Shown one piece after another: positions 53,238 through 64,000 of a stretch of 64,000 bases of DNA. The notes beneath the pieces were generated by a model. It did not search any database. It saw nothing but the letters and a program-made list of their open reading frames with translations, and had not been told where the DNA came from. The stretch is from Chalara sp. BL73 (Eukaryota > Ascomycota > Leotiomycetes > Helotiales): assembly GCA_918026815.1 (NCBI GenBank), contig CAKJVC010000142.1, positions 124,001 to 188,000 of the forward strand, given 5' to 3'. The position numbers and the translations under genes were made by a program. Position 1 is the stretch's first letter. Every line of letters starts with the position of its first letter.

Positions 53238-54050
53238 ATGTCTACAACGATGAAGCCCGACCTCCACCAAATCCTCACCCCCACCCTCCTTACCAAAGTT
53301 CACGAACTTCAGTACCCTTGGCCCAAAGGCTCAACCCTCAACTTCAGCCACGTCGGCTACCATCTCCATACCGGCGAGTACGATCACGACGATGACTGGA
53401 AAGCAGCCTGCCTCGAGTCCGCCATCCGACCCATCCTCACAATTGGTGTTGACAACCTCCCCACCGACCTTCTACAGTTCCTGCCCCCGCCTGAATCCCC
53501 AGACTTCCCCCTTCTTTGCTCCGGCCTCATCCTGCTTTTCGACCAAGCATCTTCGCACCTCTTCGAAGGCACGGAGAGGGTGCAGGCCAAGCGGTACTTC
53601 CAACCGCTCGCCCTGCGCCTTTGTAGGCAGTGCCTCTCCCTCCCCGCCGACCTGCGCCCGTGGCGTCTGGAGCGCTGGCTCAAGAATGGGTGGAGCTTTG
53701 AGCATGCAGTGGCACGGCAGTTCTTCCTCTACACGCCGTTTTTGCACTCCATCGATATTGATAACCAGGCGATGCAGCACGGCCTCATCGAGAACTACCG
53801 CGTGGCGGTTGAGACGGAGCTCGGGATCATCGACCCTGGCCGCGCGACCGCGGGCAGTGTTGCTCACGACCCAACATTGTTCATGAAAGTACACAGGGCC
53901 GGTCCACCGCAAGGCGAGGCAGTTAAGATGGAGGATTATGTGTTTTGGGTGGCAAAGAAAGCGAATTGTCTCTTGACGAGGACGAGAGACATAGCGCTAC
54001 AGAAGCGCCGGGCGGAGGAGCAGGATAAAAGAAGTGCATCGAAAACGTAG
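53238..54050 (+). CDS. DUF924-like protein
   Basis: Intronless, 270 residues, ATG at 53238. The helical core has LLCSGLILLFDQASSHLFEG, then ERVQAKRYFQPLALRLCRQCL, RPWRLERW and FFLYTPFLHSIDIDNQ. This follows the DUF924 pattern (LILLLDQ--R--F-G---A--D--A--L and FLYLPF-HSE). The region is much more GC-rich and C-biased at third positions than neighbouring genes. The C-terminus is a charged helix (KRRAEEQDKRSASK). Function of DUF924 is unknown; it has a TPR-like helical fold. Intact. Confidence 0.7.
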   Translation: MSTTMKPDLHQILTPTLLTKVHELQYPWPKGSTLNFSHVGYHLHTGEYDHDDDWKAACLESAIRPILTIGVDNLPTDLLQFLPPPESPDFPLLCSGLILLFDQASSHLFEGTERVQAKRYFQPLALRLCRQCLSLPADLRPWRLERWLKNGWSFEHAVARQFFLYTPFLHSIDIDNQAMQHGLIENYRVAVETELGIIDPGRATAGSVAHDPTLFMKVHRAGPPQGEAVKMEDYVFWVAKKANCLLTRTRDIALQKRRAEEQDKRSASKT

Positions 54051-54467
54051 CTATTCGCGCCAAAGTCATTCTTGTGTCGAAAACTTGAATTGTGGTAATG
54101 TCTTACTTACGGCATTCGGCTGAAACAACGTTAACGGCAGATAAATGGCTGATTATAAAATCCCGCAGTCGTTTTTAATAGTGGCTTTATAGTACGTACA
54201 ATATCTTATTACTTATATTATTGCTTAATACAATTTTAATACATGTTTAAAACATAAGTAGACTTTCGGTTATTGTTTACGTCAGTACTTTACAATCGAC
54301 CTGCTTTGAATCTGCGATACGTTTAGCGATGCTTTCTGAACAGTGTGTGATAGAAGCTATGTCGGAAGTTTTCGAATCAATCCATTTTCGACGCTGTTTC
54401 ACTGCAAAGGCCGACTTTCTCCAACAGTACAGACAATGCTTATCATAGAAATAGTCGACGCAAAGTA
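54051..54467. other. Intergenic region
   Basis: AT-rich, no features; ends at the TA target dinucleotide (54466-54467) of the transposon remnant. Confidence 0.4.
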
Positions 54468-55061
54468 CAGCGGGGTCCAGGAAGTGTTTGTACCCCCGGA
54501 AAATTAAATGCAATGTTCAAACACATATAACTCAACAAAAATACATGTAAATAATAGGTAGAGTAGCTCAAATTAAAGCTCTTTAATTGAAGTTTAATAC
54601 TTCGTAAATCCACCTTTTGCCTTAATGCAATCTTGAAGCTTATTATCTACAGAATTGGTGGGTTTTTCTATGTAGTTCTTATCAATCTTTGACCACTCTT
54701 CTTTTAAGACCTGTTCCATTTCAGAAATCCTTTTAATCCTGCGATGCCTTTTTGTGATATTACTTTTAAACTTATTACACAAATTTTCAATAGGAGAGAG
54801 ATCTAGAGACTTAGTAGACCATGAAAGGCACTTTACATTCTTTGACTCCTTATACTTTCTAGAGATCCTAGCATAATAATACCTTACCCTATCCTCTTGT
54901 AAATAGATTGGAGATAATCTAGTACTATATTTCCTTTTCATATTTAGATAAAAGGGAATAAAGAAAGGTTTTAAAACCTCTTCTGTATAGAGAACCTGGT
55001 TCCAGACTCTGCACCGCGCGCAGAGAATAATATTCCACGCCACAGTGCGACCTGCCACCAT
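54468..55061 (-). mobile_element. Tc1/mariner transposon remnant with transposase C-terminus
   Basis: The minus-strand frame 55061-54594 encodes the last ~100 residues of a Tc1-type DDE transposase: YYYARISRKYKESKNVKCL, DLSPIENL (the D/E catalytic end), FKSNITKRHRRIKR and the terminal KAKGGFTKY. The LSWSTKSLDLSPIEN block matches the family's PAQSPDLNPIEN. The first 50 residues are unrelated, so the 5' half is gone. The surviving end at 54468 (CAGCGGGGTCCAGG...) is a typical Tc1 inverted repeat next to TA. The matching 5' repeat was not found. Inactive. Confidence 0.8.
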
Positions 55062-56808
55062 TTCCCCTTCGTAACATGAACGGCACTTAGTTCCATGAAA
55101 GCCATGCTTTATTTACACTTACGAGGCCACGGTTACAGACTTTCCTGCCATGTAGCGTCATTCATACTCATCAGTACCACTAAGCATCTACTTCTACGTA
55201 GCCTCGATCCCGAGACATGACGGTGATTTGATTTGGTTGGACACTGTTGGGAGTAGCGGGCGGCCGTAACAATGTCTTTGTCTCTTCGGACAGCTTGTAA
55301 AATGCCATGATTTCTGATACACTCGACTCGTTGGTTTTTCTACGAAGGATTGCAGCCTTTTGGACATCTGTACATAGCCGCACGCTAGAAAACACATGTA
55401 GCTATTATATCTCAATATTTTGTTCAAGCTGGAAAAGTGGCGGATGGCGTACCTTTATTGCCCGATAGGTAGTATGTACCCAATGAAGAAAATATCTCGT
55501 CTACAAGAGCGGGAGCTACCAGTGAACTTTGGTCTATGTCAACCAAGACTTTAGAGAGGATAGCTGGGTAACCACCAATCAGCCTGACTGCATTCTCGGA
55601 GTTTGGATATGAATTTTTACCTCTTCTCGAGCACTTTTGATATTTGAATCCAGTCGCTTCTCTTGTATCGCTTGAAGTACGATTTGTGCAGGTGTAGTTC
55701 TTGTGAAACTATTATAGACAATTCTGAGTTACATAGGAGGCTAATACAAGAGCATACAAATTTACTGGACCTATTACTCACGGTTTTACAAACAGAGGCA
55801 TCCATTGGTATAGCCAACTTTCCTGCTCCGGATCTTGGGTATAGCATAACGCTGCAGTTGGAAACCTGTGATCATTCCCTAATCACAACAGTTATCTTCA
55901 AGAGTAACTCTCACAAATTTCAGGTTGTCTTACAAAGGTCACAAAAGAAAATAACGCCCCGTCAGCGTCAATATCGCCGGCTGGATAGCCGAAGAGAGAT
56001 TCGAAGATGTCCAGCCTTTACAGCAGGCAGGTCAGCTAAAGAGACATAAAACTCATAGAAGCAGGGAAGTACCATTGTAATAGTAATATCTACCAGAGAG
56101 ACTACTTCAATGCTTCAGGTTAGCGGCTATGGAACGTGAAGCTCGGGCTGTAGGATATGTCATGATCTCTCGAGATAAACAGGGAGACCGGAACTAGCAT
56201 TTGCGCTAGGTTGCTGCCCTTCCTGACTGCCGATCTCCCTATCAGACATATCACAGGTTGCGGAGTTGAAAGGATGTTTGTGTTTGAAAATGATTCGTAA
56301 TCGGTCAATCAATTAATCAATCAATTGTTCGTTTATATCATTTTAAGCTGATCCAATGCAATTGTAGGAGTACGGAGGTGTCAGGATAATTCTAATTACA
56401 CCAGCCTCTTAAATACGCAGTACCGGTAGGAGCTTACTGGTCTGGAAGGCTACTAAGAATGTTGGAATAGTGACTTAGTTTCCTGCACTTATGTGACATT
56501 GGGGTTACCACTCCATTTATCCATGTAAGCGGCAGTGGATGCTTGCATATTGTACTGTAGCATGTAGGTAGCCACTGGTGCAGCAAGGTGGTCCTTGACC
56601 ACCGCGCCACACAACTTGAATAAGCCAATTAGAATAAAGACTGCTGTTTGATCCATTCAGAGTAATAATACTGAATTATATTGCAGCGCGCTCTCTCATA
56701 GGCTCAATTATTATAGCACTTTTGCAGCGACCCTATAAATGTCCAACCCGTCCCTTTCCGTCCAACGACACCATTCTCCTTGTTCAATTTCTCCCGTTTA
56801 CCAAAGAA
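55062..56808. pseudogene. Unrecognised minus-strand relic in gene-poor region
   Basis: The minus strand between about 55850 and 55180 holds protein-like pieces: ELHLHKSYFKRYKRSDWIQI, NAVRLIGGYPAILSKVLVDI, ALVDEIFSSLGTYYLSGNK, a possible intron (GTACGCC...TTTCTAG), then VRLCTDVQKAAILRRKTNES and SEIMAFYKLSEETKTLLRP. They could be exons of one gene, but no start or known domain is found. The rest has no features. Confidence 0.3.
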
Positions 56809-56958
56809 ATGGATTTCTCTAGCCCTAGGGACGTATTGCTGTTGCTCGTGACTCCACTGTTACTGTATTTCATTATTAAACTTCTCGAACCAACCCGCGC
56901 TGCAAATGAGCCTCCATACATCGAGCCTAAGATTCCCCTTGTAAACAGAATAGACTAA
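56809..56958 (+). pseudogene. Cytochrome P450 N-terminal stub
   Basis: ATG at 56809 opens MDFSSPRDVLLLLVTPLLLY, a membrane anchor, followed by ANEPPYIEPKIPLV, the Pro-rich hinge of fungal CYP7/CYP8-like P450s (EPP-I-PKIPLIGH). The frame then goes to a stop at 56958. No later P450 blocks of this copy are readable, so only about 45 residues survive. Confidence 0.65.
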
Positions 56959-57585
56959 GCAAATTTATGCTAGGGTTTAACCACTCAGATTCCTTCGATA
57001 TTCTAGTAGTTTAGTAATGGCATGTGCGAATATGAAAACAGGGGTTTATTCAAGGGTATAGAAATGGCCATATACCTTACCATACAAGGGCTTTAGATGA
57101 GAGCCGCAAGGATTTTTAACGACTCAAACAACTACTTTCAAAGGTTTCGGCTCCGCTTGGCCTGCTACTTAAAGTTGAACAACGAATTACCTTTATTCAA
57201 GGATGGGGGTTTGGACTCCACGGAACCCAACTGTAATATCTCACTTTGTAATCTCTCCTAGGCATGGGCATAGGCATAGATGTCATAGCTGCTATATGAC
57301 TCGGTCGGTGAACATTTAACGAAAGAGAGGGGAGGTGAAATATGCGCACAGCGAAATCCAAGCATGTCGGAATAAACACGTGCCCAGGAAGAGTGCTGAC
57401 TAGATCTCGCGGGATGGGGCATACGGATGGCGGATGCTTGGATAGTGAGATCTCGACTCATCGAGGAGATCCCAACGGTCCTTGGACTAAAGGCGGGTGG
57501 TTCCTGACTACCACCATGTATCACAAGGCGGAGCTTAAAATGCTAGCACTTTCCTGGTCACATCAAGCAACAATGAAGTCATTAT
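56959..57585. other. Degraded sequence between relics
   Basis: Probably the decayed rest of the P450 stub; no blocks readable. Nothing else supported. Confidence 0.3.
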
Positions 57586-58824
57586 ATGGCATCTATGGCG
57601 TCGATAACATCGGAGGAGCCTTTGGGAGCAGCCGCTGCTTCCCACACTCAGATTTGGGCAAGACCCAACATCACAGAATTGAAGAATTTCGCCCAAACTC
57701 TAGCCTTGGCTGTTGCCGACATTCGATCTCTGGAAGACAAGTATGCCCAAGGGACAATAACTCCCACCATCATTGGGGCTGCCTGCCTAGCTGCGCAGCT
57801 TCTTCTTGGAGCGGGCCAAGTTGACGCGGCCCCATTAAACCAACCAACAGTCGAGGAATACTGGTATGTGAGATACCCTCGAAAGCGACTATTGACAGAA
57901 AATCTAATGCTGTCGAAGTGCAGGTCCGAGGCATGTATAAAAAAACCTTCCTGTATCATCCTGACGAAGACTTCGAGCCACGCGTCGAATATCATGAGGA
58001 TTTTCAACTTCTTCCAGGTGCCTTTCGCTGTCCGAAACTGTGGCCACTCGCTGAACCCGGACTGGTCCAGTATTCAAAGATGGCATCCTCATTTTCCACG
58101 CATAACTCGAACTCAATTACCCTGTCAAGCGACCAAAAAATTGCAAGTGTTGGCCCTGGTGCGCGTTGGAAGGTTTACACTGCCTTGGGTGCACAGGAAG
58201 CCGTTGTCATTGGTGGCCGACTTCCCCATGCGGGTGTAAGAGGCAGTCTTCTGGGCGGTTAGTCATGCCCCGAAGCGGACAGCACCGGTTCTAACTTACC
58301 GCAGGTGGTTATTTCAACATCTCCAGAGAATTTGGTCTCGCCGTGGACAATGTGGAGAACTCTGAGGTGCTGACCTGTGGGCTACTTCTGCATTCTTATA
58401 CTGGTAGCCGACTTGATGAACAGGTAGTTCTAGCCAATGGAAAAGCTGTTGATGCTAACGCTAGCCAAAACAGTGATCTATTCTAGGTTCTCAAGGGTGT
58501 TCGCCCCGGCTTTGGCATCGTCACCCGGCACGACCTCTATACTGTCCTATATATGAGATATGGGATCAGATTAACATTTATGCTCCAGTCCAGACACTCG
58601 GCGTACTTGCGGCCTTTGATGAGTCGCAGCTCAACGGTCCATCTAACGTGGAGGCTAGTGTAGCCATAAGTATTGGGCTGGACGCTATCACCGTCGGTCT
58701 AACCTACGCAGAGCCTACCAATTTGCCCAGAGTTTTCTCGCCATTTTACAAAAGTTCTACATCTCTGTGTGCCTATTCCGATTCTATCTACTTTGACCTA
58801 TCACCTATATTAGCCGTTCGATAA
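57586..58824 (+). pseudogene. FAD-linked oxidoreductase, decayed and truncated
   Basis: Order of blocks: AQLLLGAGQVDAAP (secretory-type N-part), an intron after VEEYW (GTATGTGAG...GTGCAG), PSCIILTK, FAVRNCGHSLNPDWSSIQ (FAD His region, with N-C in place of S-G of RSGGHS), GILI in a second frame, SITLSSDQKIASVGPGARWK in a third, GGRLPHAGVRGSLLGGG, FNISREFGLAVDNVE, NSDLF-stop-VLKGVRPGFGIVTRHDL, and YEIWDQINIYAPVQ to a stop at 58824. Lesions: two frame changes near 58075-58100 and a TAG at 58484-58486 where Trp is expected (F-W-VLKG). The C-terminal BBE segment is missing. Related in type to the intact gene at 44-45.6 kb but clearly a different subfamily. Confidence 0.78.
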
Positions 58825-59452
58825 TTATCTTTAGTACTTGTGACATTTTTGGTCAAATAAGATATAACGAACTATCAATGAAGCGAGCCTTAATCTTTGC
58901 AAGCTTTAATTCTACTAGAGAAGCAACCCGCGATCGGTCAATTCATACTACAACTGTTTTCACCAAAATACCCTTGTAAGTGGTAATATCAATTTAAGAA
59001 AAGTGGCAAAGTTTTTACCAAGATGTTTAAGTTGAGTACATTGGTAACCCAGACCTGGAAGTACCAAGGAATGTGGTATAGTAGGCACAGTAGATAAAAA
59101 GAGAGTGCGACCTGCTCCCTTTATGACATGCATAAACGGGGATAATGGGGAGTACAGGCGGAAAGAGCGGCTAACTTAGAATCTATATTGGGGTGACTAG
59201 ATCATGCTAAAGAAAGATATTCGAAGGATTTTACAGTATATTAGTAATTCGCCTACCTCAGAGTCCTTTCTCCTACTTAATCATGCATTATGTGGCCCAC
59301 GACGTGCGCACAAGCCTGCCACATACTCAGTCGTTAACACCCTCGAACAATCGCACGTCCTTGACAGATCTCTCTCTCTCGGGGTCTAGTCTCAAACTAC
59401 GCTGTAAATTTTGTAGCATTTCCATCCCATCCCAGCCCCAAACGGCGGCGCT
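58825..59452. other. Spacer between relics
   Basis: No features apart from AT-rich sequence and a CT-rich stretch before the P450 start. Confidence 0.35.
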
Positions 59453-61297
59453 ATGGATTCTATCGATGCCCTGCGGTCAAATTGGTCAGGGTCGTTGGCT
59501 ATACCTCTCGCCATTGTATCACTCGCACTGGTTGCACTGTTTCTGCGGTCGCCCAAAAATAAAGAACCGCCTCGGGCTAAAGGATGCTGTTCCTTATGTC
59601 ACCAACACAATTCAGTATTTAACTGAAGCTGGAAATTTCCTGGATCGGGTAAAGCAAGTACTTCTTTCTCCCGCAACTTCCACAATATAGTAACAGAAGT
59701 CTCTGCAGCGAGACACTAGATTCCACCAAGAGCAACATTGTTAAGTTTAATGTTAGCTTTCGATCTGTCTACATAATGACTGGCGTGAAGAATGTGCAAG
59801 GGTGTTTGGATCACCAAACCTTCTGGATGGAATTTTCTTCAACTGGTATTGGTGGACAAGCCTTGGGGCATGTTCAGGCCCCAAATCAGTGAGTTCGCCA
59901 ATGACACATCTGGCAGACAAAAGGCTCCGCACCCGGAAGTGAGAATATTAACGAAAACCGGCGATTTTGGTTTCAACACGACCGCCTATTTGCAGAATAC
60001 CTTACCAAACGAGAGTATTCTGATACGCTAGCAGAGTCATTTAGCGAGTTCTTTTCCAGCCGGCTGGACGGACAGCTTAAAGGCGATCAGGCAACGGTCC
60101 AAATTTTCGATGTTCTCAAAGCAATTATGGGCGAGAGTGCAATAATATCGTTATTCAGGTCTAAAATCATTAGCCTAAACCTGTGGTTTGTCGAAAGCTA
60201 CTGGAACTTCGATGATATCGCCAGCCAACTTGTTTGGTTTGCCCAACTCCAACGCAAATCCATCAGAATCAGAGACAATATACATAAAATGACTAGAAAA
60301 GATATCGATTTGGCTTGGAAGCACTTTGATTGGAATGGCCTAGACGCCGGGTCAAGCTGGGAACCACAATTTGGCTCACGATTATCCCAGACAGCAAAAT
60401 GGCTCCAAAAGTGTGCCCATTCAAACCAAGCTGCTGCTGGACATACTTTGGCTTCGCTATACGGGCCGATGCAAGTTTATGTTCCTTCTTATATCACATA
60501 CTTACAAGCGACACAGGCTCAATGAAAGCACCGTACCTATTACCACATGGGCAATTGGTCAAAAATCCCGCACTTTTCAAGGCTGCGCGAGAAGAGTCGC
60601 AGCTGGCGTACGTAGTCGACTCAAACGCTGGAAAACGTCACATTGACGCCCAAAAGCTCATAAACTTGCCACTGCTTCAATCTTTATATATGGAGATCAT
60701 GTGTATTCACATGTCCTTTAACATTACTCGGGAGGCCAAGAAATCTGTTGAAATCGATGGATATCAGATTGAGAAGGGGGTATTACTCCAAACGTACTCT
60801 CAGACTGTTCGCTTTGAGGAATCTGTTTGGGGAACCGAAAAATATTCTGCCACTCAAATTCCCGCGTGGAGAAATATCAAGTATGTGGAGGCTGTGGGCG
60901 AGGCGACTGGGAACACGAACCTTCACCCCCAATTTTCCATAAAGGGTCGACCAAGCTCGCTCTTTCCATGTGGCAAATTTTTCAAATTTCCTTTTCATAA
61001 ACTATATCCAATTTCAAGGTTTGACTGCATCCTGAAAGCTTGTTCTCTGCGAACCTCTTGAATAGTCATCATCGCAACACAGGTGGAGGGTATGTAATGT
61101 GTCCAGGACGTTACTTTGCAAAACAAGAGATCATTCTTGCGATTACCATCATAATAAACAAGTTGGGGATTGAGTTCCTCGAGTGGACAAAGCCCAACGG
61201 TTCTCAATCTGACCGGCAAGCCTAGGATGACAAAAGATATGCTGAGTTCGTTGCAATGGCTCCAGACCGAGATATGAAAATTCGCTGGCTTGGGTAG
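59453..61297 (+). pseudogene. Cytochrome P450 (fungal CYP7/CYP8-like), multiply broken
   Basis: ATG at 59453 gives MDSIDALRSNWSGSLAIPLA and a membrane helix, then EPPR, a frame change near 59570, LKDAVPYVTNTIQYLTEAG, KPWGMF, ADSFSEFF-like LAESFSEFFSSRLDG, ESAIISLFRSKIISLN, FDDIASQLVWF, SNQAAAGHTLASLYG (I-helix side), ALFKAAREESQLAYVV, LPLLQSLYMEIMCIHMSFN, IEKGVLLQTYSQTVRFEES. Last comes the haem block GGGYVMCPGRYFAKQEI with the Cys ligand, ending at 61297. At least six frame changes or stops interrupt it, including a TAG at 61223-61225. All major blocks remain, so loss is recent. The family includes oxysterol- and fatty-acid-type hydroxylases; the substrate here is unknown. Confidence 0.82.
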
Positions 61298-61727
61298 ACT
61301 ATCACATATCTTTACTTCCCTTTTTTGACATTATAGAATTCATATAGTGAAGATATCAATACCCCGTATATCAAACTTATTTTAAACACAGTATCTTGGT
61401 ATTCATAGGGGCAACACCATAGCCAATTCCTCTCACGAACCGGCGTGCCACGTATGGCGAACCCCCGAGTTCTAGTAGATCGATCATATGCAACCTAACC
61501 GCTGCTATTAGGTAGGGCACGTAACTCTAATCAAGAAATATTCTTTTGCTATTTGCAAGTATCTCCAGCGACCGTTACGTCTCTTTAAAAGTAGAGACAT
61601 GCATGATATTGAGAAGGAACATTAACAAAACAATATACAACCTGCGATTATTTACACATCAAATCGACTTACTATTTATGACAGGGAGTTTTCTTGCTAA
61701 TAGACTCATCAATCTTAGTAGTTATAT

Positions 61728-61758
<31 letters not shown>

Positions 61759-64000
61759 CAAGATATTTATCAAGGCGCTAAGGCGCTAGATACGGCAAGC
61801 GAAAAGGGATAACTCGATGCGTCGATTTACCAAAGCCGCGGAGGTCAAACTACGAGACATCTTATGAACTTGATGGGTTTCTAACATCTATAGCGGATAA
61901 AAAAGGAAAGGTAGGAGAGACCCAACAAAAGTACTCGGTCTCCAGCAGATTTTGCACCTGAGGCAGAAAGAATAACGAACGCTAATATATACAAACCCGC
62001 AACCGACAAAAAGCAATCTGTACCGTTTTAAAAGCTACTGTTAAGTTGTTAGGCGTAGATACAGGTTCTACAGATTAGGTGGGGAATTGTAAAAGCAAGA
62101 AAAATGTTTATTTAATACAACAACTAAAGCTTACCGTTTTTATTCTGTTTGCTTAGTGCTCTTATACTTGCATATATATGCCAAAACAGCTAATAAATGA
62201 AAGCCTTTTTTTCTTTTCTTTTTTTTAGCTCTATTTTGCTTTTAACAACTGCCTTTTTTTTATTAAAGCTTTTGTTTTTAAAAGCTATATTATTGCTACT
62301 AGCTTTGTTCTTGTCACAGCATGCGCTGTGCATCAACAGATACAGTGGGCAACAGCGGTAAAATGAGAATCTAAAGCTAAAAAATAGAGAGGCGACCGGT
62401 GAGAGGGTGTGACAGGCTAGATAGTAACTCACCCAATTAACTACTACTGTACACTTTACAAGAAGAATCAACCGAAGAGAAAAGGGGTTCAAGAAATTGC
62501 GGGCTCTTGTAGGCCCACATGCTAAGCTAGCAACAGCTGGATGTGACCACATGCAGCCGAGCCTCAACACGGGTTCAACCGTCACAGAGCGGGCTCTATG
62601 AAAGCCGGGAAGCACTTCGCCTTCCTCGATGCCGCTTACTTAGGTCTCGTATCTGGCGGTGTCTATACCGACCTTGCTACCGTCTGGATATACGCTGAAT
62701 GTGAGACCCCTATATTGGTACCTATTACATACGGAAAGGTGTTTAGGCTCCATAGTGAGAGGGTTGGTACGTTGTACAATAAAGTTATTATACTAACTAA
62801 ATAAAAAAGCTAAATTGTAAAGCAGAAAGGTATTGTTTCAATTTAGTTAGTGCTATAAGTAATTATTATAAACACGATAAAAGTATTAAACATTTACAGT
62901 ATTCTTGTTTTTCTTTTGCAAAACTTAACATTGCCTGCTCTCTCACTGTTAGGTTTTATCCTGAGTTTAGTGGATGTGTTTGAGACGTTTGACAGAAAGT
63001 CCTTCATATTGGCGCTATACAGACAACTGGTTAAGAATCTCCTTCTGAAAGCCTTTTGTCTAAGAAGGCTTGTTTGTTGGTGACAAAGAACTATCTTCTT
63101 GGCGTCTCAACTGCAAGTATTGCTGTGAAACGTCTTGTGTTGACCCAACGAGCCAGGCCGAATTTCAGCGGCCGAAAATGCCAGCAATGAGATAATCATC
63201 AATGAGACTGCACTAGCACGGCAAACCATGGGCAGATTTGTGCCCAGCAGCCTCGGGTTGCCATTGCCAATGAAGATGATCCCCCAGATAATTTATTGCC
63301 CGAACAATTCAGCATGTTAAGCATGTCCTACAGACACAATATGCCAAGGCTCTCTCATCATCGGCTTGACTCCTCCAGGGAGTCGTGATAATCTGTTAAA
63401 GAATTATCATGATTGGTAATGCTTAAATCCGTGGATCTTAACAATTCCAAAGGTGAGCACGTGAGTTTGGTCTGCAGACATGAAATCTACTCGGTGTGCA
63501 TGGGTAGGTATGCTACGTGTAATCATGGATGTGTAACCTCAGTTTCGCAGCGGGGAAGAGCCTTGCCCCCAAACTTCAACGATCCAACTGAAATCTAGTC
63601 TCATCACTTTGAAAACATCACCAGAGATTTTGATCTTCTCATCTTGGTCTCTTGACGCAACTTCAACCCACAGGGAGCCAACGCGACAGCCAGCTTGGCA
63701 TCAAATCGCCCTATAGTTGGCTAGAACACCATGCCTAGACAATATCTGAAGGCTCGGTACATCGATGAACAGAAGTTATTGGCGCTCCTGGAAGGGCGTT
63801 TTTCTGGTCAGGCATACAGCACAATTGTGAATATGACCTTACCATTCATGCATCCTTTCAAAGTTACCTAGGCTGACTTGGTAGTAGCTGAGACGAGGAG
63901 AATGGATAGTGAATGTGCCGGAGCCTCTTACTCCGGTTCGTACCGCCACTGCTTCACCCACCTATCTTCTTTCAAAAGCAATTTAGTGTAACTTGCACAA
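61298..64000. repeat. Repeat-rich right edge, no intact gene
   Basis: Contains a (TA)n microsatellite at about 61731-61753 and poly-T stretches near 62210-62260. A diverged copy of the 6.7-kb repeat lies near 62300-62400 (GCATGCGCTGTGCATC-like stretch followed by CAGATACAGTGGGCAACAGC). An ATG at 63731 opens MPRQYLKARYIDEQKLLALL, about 45 codons, protein-like but unrecognised. No supported gene. Confidence 0.4.

Noticed and set aside
62598..62804. 68-codon frame with hydrophobic start
   Set aside because: Lies in repeat-derived sequence and has no signal peptide cleavage pattern or domain.

Overview
The window looks like nuclear DNA of a filamentous ascomycete (Pezizomycotina). Coding regions are broken by short introns of about 50-75 nt. 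These have GTAAGT- or GTATGT-like donors and CTAAC/CTGAC-like branch points just before the AG. The protein families are also typical: UstYa, a fungal rhodopsin-like membrane protein, berberine-bridge-type FAD oxidoreductases, an AIM6-like protein and fungal P450s. I cannot name the species. Gene density is low. Long AT-rich gaps hold decayed transposons, homopolymer runs and microsatellites, so this is accessory or repeat-rich compartment DNA.

Layout. 0-5 kb: a small secreted protein with one Lys-Arg site, divergent from a four-exon UstYa-family gene, then a frameshifted alpha/beta hydrolase. 6-15 kb: a 269-bp direct repeat pair (6.1 and 13.1 kb), repeat remnants, a broken coiled-coil pseudogene, a partial 'nuclease-like' fragment, an intact F-box protein gene and a decayed HExxH metallopeptidase. 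16-23 kb: an intact polytopic membrane protein gene, a broken membrane-protein gene, a broken oxysterol-binding-protein gene and an intact AIM6-like gene. 23.8-30.5 kb: a run of intact genes: secreted NucA/NucB-type nuclease, secreted protein with many Kex2 sites, acidic unknown, PGAP4-like glycosyltransferase. 31-33 kb: a large membrane-protein pseudogene with a mutated splice donor. 33-43 kb: mostly repeats, with a secreted Ser/Lys-rich protein, a TA-flanked inverted-repeat element and a DUF5672 glycosyltransferase-like gene. 44-54 kb: intact genes for an FAD-linked oxidoreductase, rhodopsin-like membrane protein, cupin, SDR and DUF924-like protein, plus a MULE-like MITE with 62-bp terminal repeats and a stub of an FAD monooxygenase. 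54.4-61.3 kb: a Tc1/mariner transposase remnant, then a graveyard of oxidative enzymes (P450 stub, FAD-linked oxidoreductase, near full-length P450). 61.3-64 kb: repeats only.

Three themes stand out. (1) Many broken genes carry C-to-T/G-to-A type lesions (Trp or Gln codons to stops, GT donor to AT), as expected from repeat-induced point mutation or its leakage. (2) The left edge holds a secreted, Kex2-site-bearing peptide beside a UstYa oxidase-type gene, the core pairing of fungal ribosomal peptide (dikaritin-type) pathways; it is the best candidate for an undescribed system. (3) The right side looks like a biosynthetic cluster in the course of being lost. Intron borders were placed by hand from reading frame and splice consensus, and family names come from motif recognition, not a database search.
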